DNA of 64,000 bases from Topomyia yanbarensis (GCF_030247195.1 NC_080671.1:99311845-99375844), one strand, 5' to 3'. Positions 9,906 to 21,700 are shown, numbered from the stretch's first letter. Translations and numbers: made by a program. The notes: generated by a model not told the origin, from the sequence alone.

Positions 9906-10856
9906 AACACAGCAGCAGATCCACACAGTTCAAACTCGAATCGGTGATGACTCTTTCATATTCAACTTGATTAGCTGGTACATATACTCTGTACTCCTTC
10001 GTAAAAGGCCCACAATATTATTCGTCTGCTTACTGTCACGGTCGAATATCGTTTCGAGAAATCTGCAACAGATTTAAAAAAATGTCTTTGGCCCGAAAAA
10101 AAGATTACAAATTGCCCGGTTCCGGAGGGCGGTTACAATTTCAGTCGGGAGGTCCATTTTATTTCGACAATTCGACATTTTTGCACGGGCCTATTTCCCA
10201 GTGCAAGATAATATTGTAGCGGTACTTATTTCGTATAACGGTATCCAGACATACAAGCAAAGAAACATTCCGCTGACCGGGTGTATAAGGCTCTGCCCAC
10301 GGAAACATTTTTCCATAAGAAAGGTGAAAAGTAATTTTTTTTCTATTAGCAAAACAATATATTTTCCTACACAGTGCTTTATAGATGCGGTGCGTCATGG
10401 TGCAATGTGTCCATATTATCAAACATCCGACAGGAGCATGCAAAAACGAACCGTAAACTACATTGTTGAATTTGTTAACTCCATTTGATTTTCAATGTGG
10501 TCAAAATACAGACAGTGAGTCCCCACCATCCATATAGAAAAATGCAACGCAGTGCAAGTAAGTTGCTGTGGGAATTCCCATCAGTCATGGGGTAGATGAT
10601 CTGTCCCTCGTCAGTGCAAGTGGGACGGATTCTGATGAATTGTGATCAGTAGAACTAGCATGACCAATGGCCTAATTAATGCAGAAATGGGTCTTTATTG
10701 ATCTAAGTGACATCATTCCAATAAGGGATTTACATGGAAGTTTTGAAATAAGAAAATACCGCATATAAATAAATTCAGGGCAGGAACAAAACATGATTCA
10801 ATTTAAGGGGGTGATTTGCTTTAGGAGGCAAAAAAGAAGCTGCATTTCGCCATTTT
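9906..10856. other. unassigned sequence
   Basis: Open frames of 94-95 codons overlap on both strands at 10159-10488 without recognisable motifs. No gene is called. Confidence 0.3.
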
Positions 10857-11219
10857 TTGGAAGGGAAAGAAAAGATTACTGAAAGATGCTCCCTTTTGGA
10901 CGCCAGGTGGCTGGAGCGATATAGCGTTACACTGCACGGACTGGGAAGAGCTTCTAAGCGGTCCGAGAGTCATCGTACAAATAAAATAGAATCAGGATTG
11001 ATGATGGATACTAGGCAAGGTCGTGTAGCATCCGGCGGGTTGAATTATCTCGGCCAAGAATTGATCCTCCCGGCTCCTGCTCCCATGTCGTAAAAGACGA
11101 TTGAAAACAGCAGTTCTCAAGTCGAGGTGTTTCACCATACCAAGGACTGAATGGCTGGCAGAATTATAATATGCCAGTCACGCACGAAGTGTCGTGGTGT
11201 CTTACCTTTGCTGTAGTAA
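10857..11219 (+). mobile_element. possible RTE-like LINE 5' fragment
   Basis: CACTGCACGGACTGGGAAGA at about 10930 recurs at about 14445, next to RTE-like coding sequence, and both copies continue with a related GGTCCGAGAGTCA(T/C)CGTAC segment. Downstream, a CCATGTCGTAAAAGACGA stretch resembles the leader seen in insect RTE elements. Family assignment from memory of leader sequences is weak. Confidence 0.35.
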
Positions 11220-11819
11220 GGGGTTACATACCGCTTTATTTTTCAAAAAATCAAAAAAAAATTATTACTTTATTTGAAAGTACAACTCTTTGAGATTATT
11301 TTCCCAGATTTTAATAGAGATCTGAGAAATAGATCCAAGGTTACAGTGCTTCCAAGCGCACTTCGTCTACCAAGAGCAGTGGTAACATGAAATTTTAAGC
11401 TCGATTATCTCGAAATGTTGTTTTTTCAAACAAGGTTTTTTCGTGATCACGATTTCCTAAAACCCACTCAACCGATTTTCTTATTATTTTTTTTCAATTG
11501 ATCGTAATCAATTTTTTTCGTACCTCAACCATTCCTTTTTTATGCAGAAATTTTTGTTTTGAAGATGACAATTTTTTAAGACAATTTTTAGAGCTTAAAA
11601 CTACGATTTTTTAGGAAAAACGTTTCCGAATGCAGGAAAAATTATTATTTGTTCAACTAATCGTTAAGGTACGAGAAATACTCATATAGTAATGGATTTT
11701 TTTGAGTTTTGAAGTTTTAGTTGATCTATTGGTCTTCAATCGTGATCAACGCAAACATCTTAAATAAAAAATTGTATTTCCATAAAGGAAACTTCCATGT
11801 TGGAAAGCTACTTAACCCC
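11220..11819. mobile_element. 600-bp element with GGGGTTA ends
   Basis: GGGGTTACATA at 11220 mirrors CTACTTAACCCC ending at 11819. The interior is AT-rich, has no open frame of note and contains several TTTTTTC-rich inverted motifs. No target-site duplication is clear, so the ends may be coincidental. Confidence 0.4.
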
Positions 11820-11984
11820 GTCTTCCTAGTTTACAACAAAAATGGCATGACAAATCCATTTGAAATGCCTCGTGCATGTAAAGGTACTTGTGAATAGTAC
11901 TGAGTATTGACGTGTCTTATACCCGACATCGCAACTCTCTATATTTGAGCTGTCACAGTTAATATGATAGTTGATAACATTATT

Positions 11985-14180
11985 GGGGAATACACCTACT
12001 GTTTGGCGTGTTTGCCGCATAAAGATTCATACTGTACCAGGTTCCACTCATAATCGGCAGTGATGCAAATGCCCACCGCATAATTAGGGGTAGATTAGAT
12101 ATCAATTTGAGCATACCAAAAAGGCTTGTCCGCTTAGAGTTATGCGTACTTCTACAGGAACCCGTTAGTACAAGCACTACATGCAATGAAACATGCATGT
12201 CAGTGGGGAAGTCTACTACGATCCTGTTACACAATGTTGTCTAGAACATTGAGAAAGCTTTTTCTCAAACGCAATCAAGCTCAGCCGTTTTTGAGGATAT
12301 TGAAGATGCTTTTGATAACGTGTCCTTCGAATCCATTTTGGAAGCAGCACGAGGTCATGGAGTTCCTTTAACTGGATACACGCATCACGTTAAGACAAGT
12401 AGAGATGAGGAAACTGAGTGTTTGCGGATGTCCTCAAGGTGGTGTACTGTCACCACATTTATGGTACTTTGTCGTCGATTGCTTGTTAAGGAAATTTAAT
12501 AAGCTTGGGTTTCTGACATATGGTTTCGCCGATTTTTATCACAAAATTAACACACTTTTTGATTTGATGCATCAAGCCTTATGTGTTATTGAGCAATGAT
12601 GTCTTCATGTCGGATTACCAGTTATTCCAGATGAACATCAATGGTGTTTTTCACGCAACGAAGGATTACAACAGAAACTCGTCCGTTACAGTTCTTTGAC
12701 TTGTTGTTGTAGATGAAGTTAAGTACGTAGGGGTAATTCTTCATTCAAAAGTAATTTGGTCAGCTCGCATCGATTTCAGAATAAAGAGAGGTTGTATGGC
12801 ATTCGACCAATGCAGACGGGCTGTCGGTAAATCTTGGGACTGAAACCCAACTACCTTTAGTGAATCTACGCAACAATTGTTAGATCAATACCGGCATATG
12901 GGTGCCTTGTTTGGTGGCAGAAGGGAGAAGTTATGACAATCCAAACGAAGTTAAATGGAAGGATGATCTTGATGGCGATAACTAGTACGTTCTCGATAAC
13001 ACCTATTGCTGCTCTAGAGCAGCGCTCTTGAACGTAAGACCACTATATGTGTTTTTGAAATAGGAAGCCCTTTCTAACACATACCATCTAAAGGTTACTG
13101 GGCTCTGGAACTCGTGCAACTAGCCACACAAGACTGTGGCCCCAAATGGGTACTTGGGATGAATATACACTTGCTCCCAGTGACTTTACATGTAGTTTTC
13201 CTTTGAAACGGCATTCTGGCTGTATGGACCAACAACTTGAAGAAAACGCACACTGGTGGTTCTTTGTTGGAGGAACGAGCCGGTGTCTATTGTCATGAAA
13301 TGAGATTAGATTAATCCCATTCGCTTGGTAGATGCTGTACCGTGTACCAAGAAGAAAGTTTCCTGATTCTGTGTGGCATACAATTTGCGCTTCAACGGGG
13401 AATTTGCGGTAAAATAATTTATTTTTACTCTGACAGTCAGAAGCTGCCCTAAAAGCACTTAGTTCGGCAGATTCGAGATCAAAATTAGTAGTCGCATGCC
13501 GAACTCAAATCGAAGATTTTAGCATTTCAAATGCTATCTACATTTTGTGGGTACACGGTCACTCCGGTATTAATAGAAATGGGCGGAAGAATTGGTTAGA
13601 GCTGCCGCTACGATTGATTTCGTTCGTCTAGAACCAGTACTATCACTGTCTACATCTTGGATAACCCGAACAAATTCTCATGGGTTCAAACACCATACCG
13701 CCCCATCAAATACCATGAACATGGTCCGCGCCAAACAAAACACCATGAAATGGTCTCAAAACCCATAAATGCACCACAACATTTAAATGCGATCTTCAGG
13801 ACCATATTTTCATGGGTTGAACCCATTCCAAACACTATCAAAACACCATGCAGTGGAGATAAATTTGGACCATCATGGAGGCATTATGTGCTTTTCGTTT
13901 GCTCGGGAAAGCACCAGATACGCTCTTGGGCTGCCTTCAAATATGTCAACTATTGACGTAGTTTGAGAACTAGCGTTTAAACAAAAACTATTCTGCCAGA
14001 TGTGAGACCAAAAATGTCAAACTTTTTCGCATGTTTTTAAGTACATTTGCAGTATTCTAATCAGGGCACTGACTGGACATTGCAAACTCAATTAAAACAA
14101 GGCTACTATTCAGAGTGCTGAGCATTATACGTGTGATCTTTGTGAATCCGACTACGGGACTTCATATCATTTGATATACA
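11985..14180 (+). pseudogene. decayed LOA/I-like LINE ORF2
   Basis: Recognisable in order on the plus strand: an endonuclease piece with I-I-G-S-D-A-N-A-H (about 12050); reverse transcriptase motif A as F-E-D-I-E-D-A-F-D-N-V-S-F-E-S-I-L-E-A-A (about 12290); motif B as CGCPQGGVLSPHLW (about 12425); motif C decayed from FADD to GFADF (about 12525); V-K-Y-V-G-V-I-L (about 12725); and an RNase H piece with G-R-K-N-W-L-like residues matching N-E-R-A-D-E-L (about 13585). C-terminal sequence resumes after an inserted MITE (13908 onward, W-A-A-F-K-Y-V-N-Y ... C-D-L-C-E-S-D-Y-G-T). Frames shift many times. Sequence between endonuclease and motif A is deleted. RNase H plus the PQGG motif argues for LOA/I rather than R1. 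Confidence 0.75.
13665..13907. mobile_element. 243-bp MITE in the LINE C-terminal region
   Basis: CCCGAACAAA at 13665 and TTTGCTCGGG ending at 13907 are inverted repeats. The flanks are AA on both sides, possibly a decayed TA duplication. LINE coding sequence is recognisable on either side (S-L-S-T-S-W-I before, W-A-A-F-K after), which shows this is an insertion. The interior repeats CATGG/CCATG words. The 99-codon frame here is not a gene. Confidence 0.62.
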
Positions 14181-14289
14181 TAGATGGGCCTATGTACAGT
14201 GTGGAAAATAGCTATAGGTTTTATCAGTAGGCTTCATTATACCATTGAAAGAGAAGAATATAAGCTGTTTATTGTTTTGGGTTGTAATT

Positions 14290-14445
14290 TTATTGTATTA
14301 TCATTTTCTGTTTTCCTACCTTTTTCATTCGGCTCCCTTTATCTTCCCATCAGAAAAGTGATGAGACGACATGGCAAGGCACAAATTTCCGAATGACATA
14401 GAGAACGTTCCTATAGAGCAAACATATTCTGGTTCCTGATGCACT
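14290..14445 (+). mobile_element. LINE 3'-UTR of the preceding ORF2
   Basis: Follows the decayed ORF2 in the same orientation and shares the GCACAAATTTCCGA ... TTCTGGTTCCTGA block with 9630-9750. Likely the 3' UTR of the LOA/I-like element. Confidence 0.5.
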
Positions 14446-14700
14446 GCACGGACTGGGAAGATCGTCTACATGGTCCGAGAGTCACCGTACGAATGGGTTA
14501 GAATAAGGATTGATAAGGAAAGACAAGCAATGGATCCACCCATGCTAGACGAAGTGTGAAAGGTTATTCAAAAGCTCAAAACGATAAGGTTGTTGAGGAG
14601 AAAGTCGGGAATGGCCGGTTGTAAGCAGCTTGGCGAAAGAAGAAATGCTTTTGCCTTACATGGCCTATCTACAAAAACACGTACGCCACACGCTCGAGTC
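14446..14700 (+). pseudogene. RTE-like reverse transcriptase fragment
   Basis: After a segment shared with 10930-11010, the frame reads V-I-Q-K-L-K-T-I-R-L-L, and the DNA fits the V-I-x-x-L-K-N-N-K-A-A-G-K-D-G region near the start of RTE reverse transcriptases, with indels. Short and decayed; treat as tentative. Confidence 0.35.
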
Positions 14701-16069
14701 TAATAACAACGTCCAGGGGAAGCCGGTAAAAACGGAAACTGTGGATAAGATGGACACTAATTTTTTTCTCCAAAACGGCAAAATTCAATAAATATGTTAA
14801 TGATACCGCCAATAAATATTTCTAAAAGATTTAAAATGCTTCTAAAAGATACCACAATAATCAATTATGAATGGTAATTAGAGATGGGCGAATCAATCAC
14901 GAATCGGTAAAAAAATCGACTCTTAGAAAAGAATGAATGAACCGCGATTCTTTTTTAAAGAACTGTGAAAAAGTGACCAATTATTATGAGCCCAATGATA
15001 TCCAACAAGAACCAAATGAGTCAATCAGTTTGCCATGATTATGAATCTTTAGAGCGAATGAAATAAAATGCATTACAAACATTGAGCACTGCTTGTCTAC
15101 AAGGAATAAAACATCAACAAAACAGTTGGTATATCCAAATGTGTGCTCTATCAACCGAAAGTGAAGAAAGGTCTTCTGGTTTCCAAAGTGGCACAGCTAC
15201 TGCTAGATGGAGCATTTGAAAAGATTTTGACAACATCGCGTCTAAATGGGAAATCTCGTAGAATCCAACCGTTGCAGTTAAATTTGAGATTGTCGAATAA
15301 TAGCGGAACTTCTTCTCAAACTCACATGTGCTCTAACCATTTGATGGGAGGAAATAAAATTAGGTTACCTTACTCTATTCGAAATTAGGTTAAAACGCCT
15401 ATACGTACCTTCAATATTCACTCTAATAGTATTCGAGAAATATAAATTGAGTTCATTATTATTATGATACAAAATTTCTTCAAACATGTGTAACACGAAA
15501 GCGTTTCTTAAAGCCCTGGATTTTTTCTCGTTTTATCTCTAACAATCATTTTTAAAAGTACGAGTCACTGAAAGTCCCATTTCTTTCACTAGAAATACAT
15601 GTATTTTGACAGCTCGCAGTTTTGAATCCAGGTTGGTAGGATGTGCGCAATATGACTTTCATTGTTTAATTTTTGATAAAAATACACTGAAAAAAATCAG
15701 TTTAGACAAGGAAAAGTTTCCTTCAAATAACTTTTTTTTTCCTTGAAAGTGCCCAACTTGAATTTTTGACGGTAGGTAGGGAACATAATTACCTGGATCT
15801 TGGAACAAAATTTCATCCAAATCAAAGATGTTTTTTTGTAAATCGACTTTAAATTTTGTAAATCGATTTTTTTCAATGAAGGAGTCGATTTTCAGTGTTT
15901 TGACTAATTTTGTGAAAATCACTCTTACAACATTTTTTGTAGGATTTGTCATTTTAAGACTATAGCCATTTGAAAAAAATTGGTAAAAAAGTTTGACCCT
16001 TTTCAAAAAACAGTCTAGATCATTTTTGGAACAAACATTGTATGCAAAGTGGCTTTTTGTGACAAGTTC
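14701..16069. other. unassigned AT-rich sequence
   Basis: No gene or complete element recognised. The 115-codon minus-strand frame at 15659-16006 is lysine- and phenylalanine-rich, as expected from A/T-rich non-coding DNA. Confidence 0.3.
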
Positions 16070-17594
16070 TCATGTATAGAAAGTTTCAATAAAATCTGAG
16101 AGGGGGCTGCCAACATTTGTTTGAGTTGGCGCGAAATTCGTGCTATCCGACGTTTTTCCACGATATAATTTTACCCCTTTGGCAGTTGACCTTCCGCTAC
16201 GAACTGTCAGTTGTTCATTAGGCACTGTGTGGTACAAAACAGTGCGTTGCGCTGTTTCAAACAGAACCCAAATCTCTTCGTCCGAAATGTCGCACGCAAG
16301 CTGGGATCGTCGTCTAACGGGTCTAACCTTTTTGTAATTAAAGTATTTTTTTTCTCTCCAAGAGTTCTGGACTCCCTCACGGAAACGCTCCCGATCGCAT
16401 AGCAACTAATATATTAGTCGAATTTCTGAAATCGATTGGTTAAAATTTGGTACAGCTAAACGATTGTTGATTTTTCTAAACTTTCATTTTTGTTTTTGAA
16501 TGAACAAAACAGTTGCTGAAACAACTAAATCATCTAGTTGAAAATGCGATGCTGTCAGTTAGCAAAGACACACACCATCCGAATCAGCTCATCAAATAGC
16601 TGTAACAACTAATATAATTGTCGATTTCAAGATTGGTGCGAGTTGAAACTGAAAACCAAGATGGTTGTTTCAATCAATTGTATTATTGAAAAATATCCCA
16701 ACCAGTTGTAACAGCTAACGATTTTGTTAATTATAAGGAGGATTTGTTACCCAGTAATAAAAAGCCAAATTACCTTCGAAGAAGTTTATTGCTATCATAT
16801 CAATGGTTTGATTTATCCAAACGCGTTGCATCACTAGGAAATATAAATATTAACACTGTTCAGCGCAAATACGTTTACATTAATTCTATTTTATAAAAAA
16901 AAAATATATAGCATTGACTTTCTATACGAATTATGGTTCCATGTTCCACTAGATTCTCTATTTGCATGGAACAATTATTTATGCAATGATAGAATATACA
17001 GATCAATTTACTGATGGAGACTAATGTCCTATTCTAATGTCTAACATTTGTTAACATGTGAGAAAATTGGATGGCTGATTTGTAAAAACACATGAAACAT
17101 ACACACCTGGTTCCAGAAGATTTGCTCACGTTCGAACATCAGTCGAATCATGCAATTTGTTGTCTATCTGATGTATTAAATAAAAATACTTCCATAAATT
17201 CACATATATATCACTAAATTAGGTAGGCACTTCTAAGTATTATAACTGGTTTATTAATCTAAACTTCAAAATCAAGCTCTTTTATGTTAGCCTCAAAAAT
17301 TTTACAAAATGAACATAGCGAGAAAACTGACGTATCCTTTTCAACTAAAGAAATGGTTAAATAAAATTTGCAAATTTGTGTTGCCTTTTTGCTGTCTTTA
17401 TTTTCTGAAAACTGACAGCTTTCAAAAACAACTAATTTATTCAGCCAATTGATGATGCGAAAATCAACAGGACAGTTAGTTGAATCAACAATTTTTAGTT
17501 GAAACAGTTAAGACAAAAATCAAAAATTGCAATATTCATTTTTTGTGATTGCGGGGTTTTCCGTGCTAGAAATAGTCTGTCAGTTCAATCGAAG
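16070..17594. other. unassigned, CAACTA-rich repeats
   Basis: CAACTAATATA(A/T) followed by a GTCGA(A/T)TTTC-like segment occurs at about 16404 and 16607, and related CAACTA / TAGTTG words recur to 17500. A diverged non-autonomous element is likely but its limits were not found. The 111-codon frame at 16070-16405 is GC-richer than its surroundings but was not recognised. Confidence 0.35.
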
Positions 17595-18483
17595 ATGGTG
17601 TCGAAACAGCAAGCACTCCGCGAGCGTGTTGTACGGTTTTACGAAACGCGTTGTCATCGTGGAAAAAAATTACGGTAGACCACTTTCGAGACGAAAACGT
17701 GCCCGTGAGTACAGTTTTCCGGATCTTGGCATCCATGAGCGTGGAGTGGAAGATCGGTAGCGGCCGTCCGGCCGAAAATATTACTGCTTCCATACCATGA
17801 TTCATAGAAGGAGGATATCATCTGTCGGAACAAGCGGTCGTGTAATCGCAGTGCGGTGGATTGCAAAAACTACCGCGGGACGTCTTTCGTGCTGGACGAC
17901 GAAAGTTACTTTCCGCTCTCGAAGACCCACATTCCAGGAAATGACAGCTACTATTCCAGCGACAAGTCGGCCACACTCCCCGAAGTAAAATATAAGTTTA
18001 GGAATAAATTTGAAAAAAAAAGTTATGCTGTATCGGACACAGGGATTTCAAAGCCGTGGTTCAAGCCGAGCTGTCTGGTCATCAATCAACAAGTGTACCA
18101 GGAGAAGTGTCTTAAGAAAATTCTTCTGACCGTCTTGAAGAAGCATCATGCGGATGGAGAGTAAGTCTTCTGGTCAGACAAGGCGTCTTCCCATTACGCC
18201 AAGAAGACGCTGGAGTATCTTGAGCAGAAAGATACCGTACGTGCCAAAAGAAAGGAACCCGACCAACTTGCTCCAGTACCGTCCTATTGAGGATTTTTTC
18301 GACTCCCTCAGTGACCTAGTGTACAAAAATAATTGGCAGGCCAAGGATACGAAGCAGTTGCCCACCAGAATCCGTTATTGTATCCAGAAGATGGATGATA
18401 GTGCCGTCCAGCGCTCTTGTGAGAGCATCGCGACTAAATTGCGTCGTACGGTTGACCAGGGCCCCTTCTCCAAAATTCATTGA
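17595..18483 (+). pseudogene. ITmD37E-type transposase relic (Tc1/mariner)
   Basis: The start codon at 17595 opens a helix-turn-helix-like region (L-R-E-R-V-V-R-F-Y ... V-S-T-V-F-R-I-L). After a stop and frame changes the catalytic core follows: NYRGTSFVLDDESYF (first catalytic D, about 17870), a S-D-K-A-S-S-H-Y-A segment (second D, about 18175), and R-P-I-E-D-F (catalytic E, about 18285). Allowing for one indel, the second D and the E are 36-37 residues apart, which matches the DD37E family first described in mosquitoes. It ends G-P-F-S-K-I-H before a stop at 18483. At least three disruptions make it non-functional. Terminal repeats were not found. Confidence 0.72.
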
Positions 18484-19046
18484 CGTTTTTTTTTTTGAAG
18501 AATAAACATTATGTTTGATACAAAAAATACTGAATTCGTTTAAAAAAATACATGACTGAATTTTGACATTAAAAATGTCTTACTCCACTATCTGGGGCTA
18601 GGTGTCATTCTAAAATCTAAACTACCTCCCATGTAACGAAACTATGTACAGTTTGCATGCTTATAACTCCGATATTACTAGATGGATTTTAATCATTCAT
18701 ACACCAACCGATTCAGAAACACCTAACTTAAATATTGGTAATAATTTAATATCTCCCCAATAAAAGTAGACTTTTGGAAATTGGTAAAATTAAAAAGTTC
18801 ACGAAAAACGGGAAAATTACCATTCGTGAGGCAGATTTCTCAGACACAGCCGTCAAAAGAGGGCAGCTTAGTTGCTCAATGAAACACGAAAAGTCATAAA
18901 TAGAAGCAACGCATGTCCGTTTAAATCAGTTGTTGCTCTTATCCCATACGAGCAACATTGTCTCCGGGCAATGCAATAAGCGCTATCGATTTTCGGTAAC
19001 GTTGGCATTTGCACACACTCGCACCTAAGTGACTAAACCATATACG
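18484..19046. other. unassigned sequence with a core-promoter-like module
   Basis: AT-rich sequence without gene signals except the TATA/initiator-like module listed separately. It ends at a hAT target-site duplication (19039-19046). Confidence 0.3.
18895..18935 (+). promoter_or_regulatory. TATA plus TCAGT initiator-like module (copy 1)
   Basis: CATAAATAG at 18895 is followed about 32 bases later by TCAGT at 18926, the spacing of a dipteran TATA-box and initiator. A second copy with the same intervening words (CCGTTT(A/G)AATCAGTT) lies at 19813. No gene follows within reach. Function is inference only. Confidence 0.25.
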
Positions 19047-19797
19047 CAGTGTTGCCACAATTAAATCTGTACCGGAAGTTGAAAAATCTTTTCTATCTGT
19101 ACTCTTCTCTAGAAAAATCTGAAAATTCTAGATTCTGTACCCAAACAATAACAAAGTTGTTTTAAAAAAATCATTTTTCTTATACTGATTTTTTATTCGA
19201 GAAAACCAGACCAGAACTCGGAATCGGATGTTTTATTTAAACTGGAATTTTGCAAGAAACCAGTCAGAATTATGGATCAGATTGACTGGGTAATGTCAAT
19301 ATCAGCTCGCCGCCACTTTGTTTGTAACCTAATACCACTGATAGAATGGCGGCGAGAAGCTGAGCATTACCATACATGACGATGCGAGAAACCTGTTTGC
19401 AGCAAATCAAATGGAGCATGCCAAAGTATACGTAGACACTCCGAGTAGATCCGCTCGGTTTTCACTCTGAAAGGGGGAAAAGGGATGATTTTGCTGGAAG
19501 CAGGTTTCTCGCACATCGCTTTCTAATGTCATCTTCAGTTTATTTATTTATTTATTTATTTATCAGTTCAAGTTCAGTCAGCTCCACTTCATCTTCTCGC
19601 CATCACTCTGTCAGCGGCCTAACTCTACGTTTACCTGCTATTTACTGGGATACATCACAGTGTTAAATTACATAACCTTGCTGTCATATAAAAAATCTGT
19701 ACCAATCTGTACTATTTCACAAAAATCTGTAATCTGTACCAGAAACACTTCAAAAATCTGTACCATTCTAGATAAATCTGTACTTGTGGCATCACTG
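19047..19797. mobile_element. non-autonomous hAT element, 751 bp
   Basis: CATATACG at 19039-19046 is repeated at 19798-19805: a perfect 8-bp target-site duplication. Ends CAGTGTTGCCACAA and TTGTGGCATCACTG are inverted repeats with one mismatch. AATCTGTAC repeats many times in both subterminal regions, typical of transposase-binding subterminal motifs in hAT elements. A TTTA microsatellite sits at about 19540. There is no transposase. The element separates two copies of a TATA/initiator module. Confidence 0.9.
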
Positions 19798-19812
19798 CAT
19801 ATACGGTTAGTT

Positions 19813-19850
19813 TATAAATAGAGGTGACGCGTACCCGTTTGAATCAGTTT
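19813..19850 (+). promoter_or_regulatory. TATA plus TCAGT initiator-like module (copy 2)
   Basis: TATAAATA at 19813 and TCAGT at 19844 with intervening sequence closely related to copy 1 at 18895. Both copies end with a GTT(G/C)TTAT-like word. No downstream gene was recognised. Confidence 0.25.
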
Positions 19851-19955
19851 TTGTTCTTATGTTCTTATGGGTACCAGCACGGTTTCACAGAATGATTTGC
19901 AAAGTGGGTGGGTGGGGTGGTTTGGATTTAATTCAATACGGTGTGTGCTGCTTAA

Positions 19956-20472
19956 GGCTCAAGTTACGGTTTTTAAGCATGTGTTAGAATTGAACGCAAG
20001 GTAGTATGCGTAGGAAAAATTGTATTCAGCTTTGTCACCGAATTATCCATTTAAACCTTTTCAAAACTCTAAAAGAAGAATATCAGTCGATTCATTAGAT
20101 CATCACGAATCAATTCATGCAAAATACCTGCTGGAAAAACCATTATTGGCTTAGCTAAACGGTGCTTTTGAAAAAGTGGCTGTAGTTTTTTTATTGCGCA
20201 GTTGTGTTGCTTACCCCAGCACGGTGTGGTAGTGTGACAAAAAATCACAGCCACTTTTTCAAAAGCACCGTTTAGCTAAGCCAATGGTTTTTCCAGCAGG
20301 TATTTTGCATGAATTGATTCGTGATGATCTAATGAATCGACTGATATTCTTCTTTTAGAGTTTTGAAAAGGTTTTGTATGGATAATCCGGTGGCAAAGCT
20401 GAACACATTTTTCCAACACATACTATCAAGCGTTCAATTCTCATAGACACTCACCGAAAGTTATTTGAACCA
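19956..20472. mobile_element. fold-back TTAA element, copy 1
   Basis: Preceded by TTAA at 19952-19955 and beginning GGCTCAAGTTAC. The unit is almost a complete inverted repeat with arms of about 220-240 bp around a short centre near 20210. The right end (TTTGAACCATAA) has decayed. TTAA duplications point to piggyBac-like or Kolobok-like mobilisation. A 61-codon frame inside is not a gene. Confidence 0.8.
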
Positions 20473-20538
20473 TAAGAGTGTTGCGTTTGAAAAAAATATA
20501 TTTATTTTTATGCATGCGTGTGCGTTGTAACTTGTTAA

Positions 20539-21029
20539 GGCTCAAGTTACCTCAAGGCTTGGTAGTATGCGTAAGAAAAATTGTGTTCAGCTTTGCCACC
20601 AGATTATCCATTTAAACCTTTTCAAAACTCTAAAAGAAGAATATCAGTCGATTTATTAGATCATCACGATTCAATTCATGCAAAATACCTGCTGGAAAAA
20701 CCATCGGCTTAGCTAAATGGTGCTTTTGAAAAAGTGGCTGTGGTTTTTTCATTGCGCAGTTGTGTTGCGTACCCCAGCTCGGTGTGGTAGTGTGATAAAA
20801 AATCACAGCCACTTTTTCAAAAGCACCATCCAGCTAAGCCGATGGTTTTTCCAGCAGGTATTTTGCATGAATTGAATCGTGATGATCTAATAAATCGACT
20901 GATATTCTTCTTTTAGAGTTTTAAAAAGGTTTAAATGGATAATCCGGTGGCAAAGCTGAACACAAATTTTTCTACGCACACTACCAAGCGTTCAATTCTA
21001 ACACATGCTTAAAAAAGGTAACTTGAACC
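20539..21029. mobile_element. fold-back TTAA element, copy 2
   Basis: TTAA at 20535-20538 and 21030-21033 flank ends GGCTCAAGTTACCT and AGGTAACTTGAACC. The arms pair over more than 200 bp. It is the same family as 19956-20472 and lies only 66 bases from it. The ends are better preserved than in copy 1. Confidence 0.9.
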
Positions 21030-21191
21030 TTAATCCATGTTTACGGCGCTTTGTAGCTGCGTAGGGTAAAGAGCCTATTGGTTTTCATGTTTCATATTTC
21101 GGTTATATGTTTTTTATCAATAAGGCATCTTACAACGTGCTTCTGTAGTTATTGCACTGTTCAGCAGCGTAGTATTTTATATAGGTGAGTA

Positions 21192-21309
21192 CACTCAGGT
21201 TTTTTACGCGGATTTTGAAATTTACGCGGTTTTCATCAACGCGTTTTTTTTTAAATTTACGCGGTTTTCATTTACACGGCCTGTATCCCCTGCGTGAAAA
21301 ATCTGAGTG
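21192..21309. mobile_element. 118-bp TA MITE, ACGCGG-rich
   Basis: TA at 21190-21191 and 21310-21311 flank CACTCAGGTTTTTTACGCGG on the left and an inverted ...TGCGTGAAAAATCTGAGTG on the right. The interior repeats TTTACGCGG. Sequence at 28215-28380 belongs to the same family. Confidence 0.75.
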
Positions 21310-21311
21310 TA

Positions 21312-21700
21312 ATTGCATCGGAAACAATCACATTCCCAGCAGAACTTTTTGTTTTCTAATTTCAAACACTTTTGTTTCGTACTGCACACAACAGAAAATT
21401 TTAAAACAGAACTTATCGTCCCAGCAGCAGTTGAAGCGGGCGTTCTTTTTCGATTCAAATTCAAGCCATGTCTTAAGCGTTACTGGACTTAAAATTGTTT
21501 TCTCAGTTTATCCAGTCAGAATATCTGTCCTACCCTATGTATTTAAAACACAGTTCTAATTGCGTTTTAAAGTATACAACAAATAGAACGGTTGGGTATA
21601 CTAATTTAAATTTTAAAAAAAATCTGTTTTAAATTATGAAACAAACCGCTGTACTGAAGATATAATTATGCATGATGCAGAATTGGTTTAATAATACAAT
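21312..21700. other. unassigned AT-rich sequence
   Basis: No gene recognised; the 124-codon frame at 21185-21559 starts inside a MITE and lacks motifs. Confidence 0.3.

Noticed and set aside
9285..9926. 213-codon minus-strand frame, longest-looking candidate gene on that side
   Set aside because: It crosses a LINE 3'-UTR fragment, a 75-bp tandem duplication (seen as a repeated peptide) and the A tail of another LINE, so it is a mosaic of non-coding repeats.
15659..16006. 115-codon minus-strand frame rich in K, F and N
   Set aside because: Composition is what A/T-rich non-coding DNA gives; no motif or splice support.
20069..20812. Two similar 60-codon minus-strand frames
   Set aside because: They are the same piece of two copies of one fold-back element, not a gene pair.
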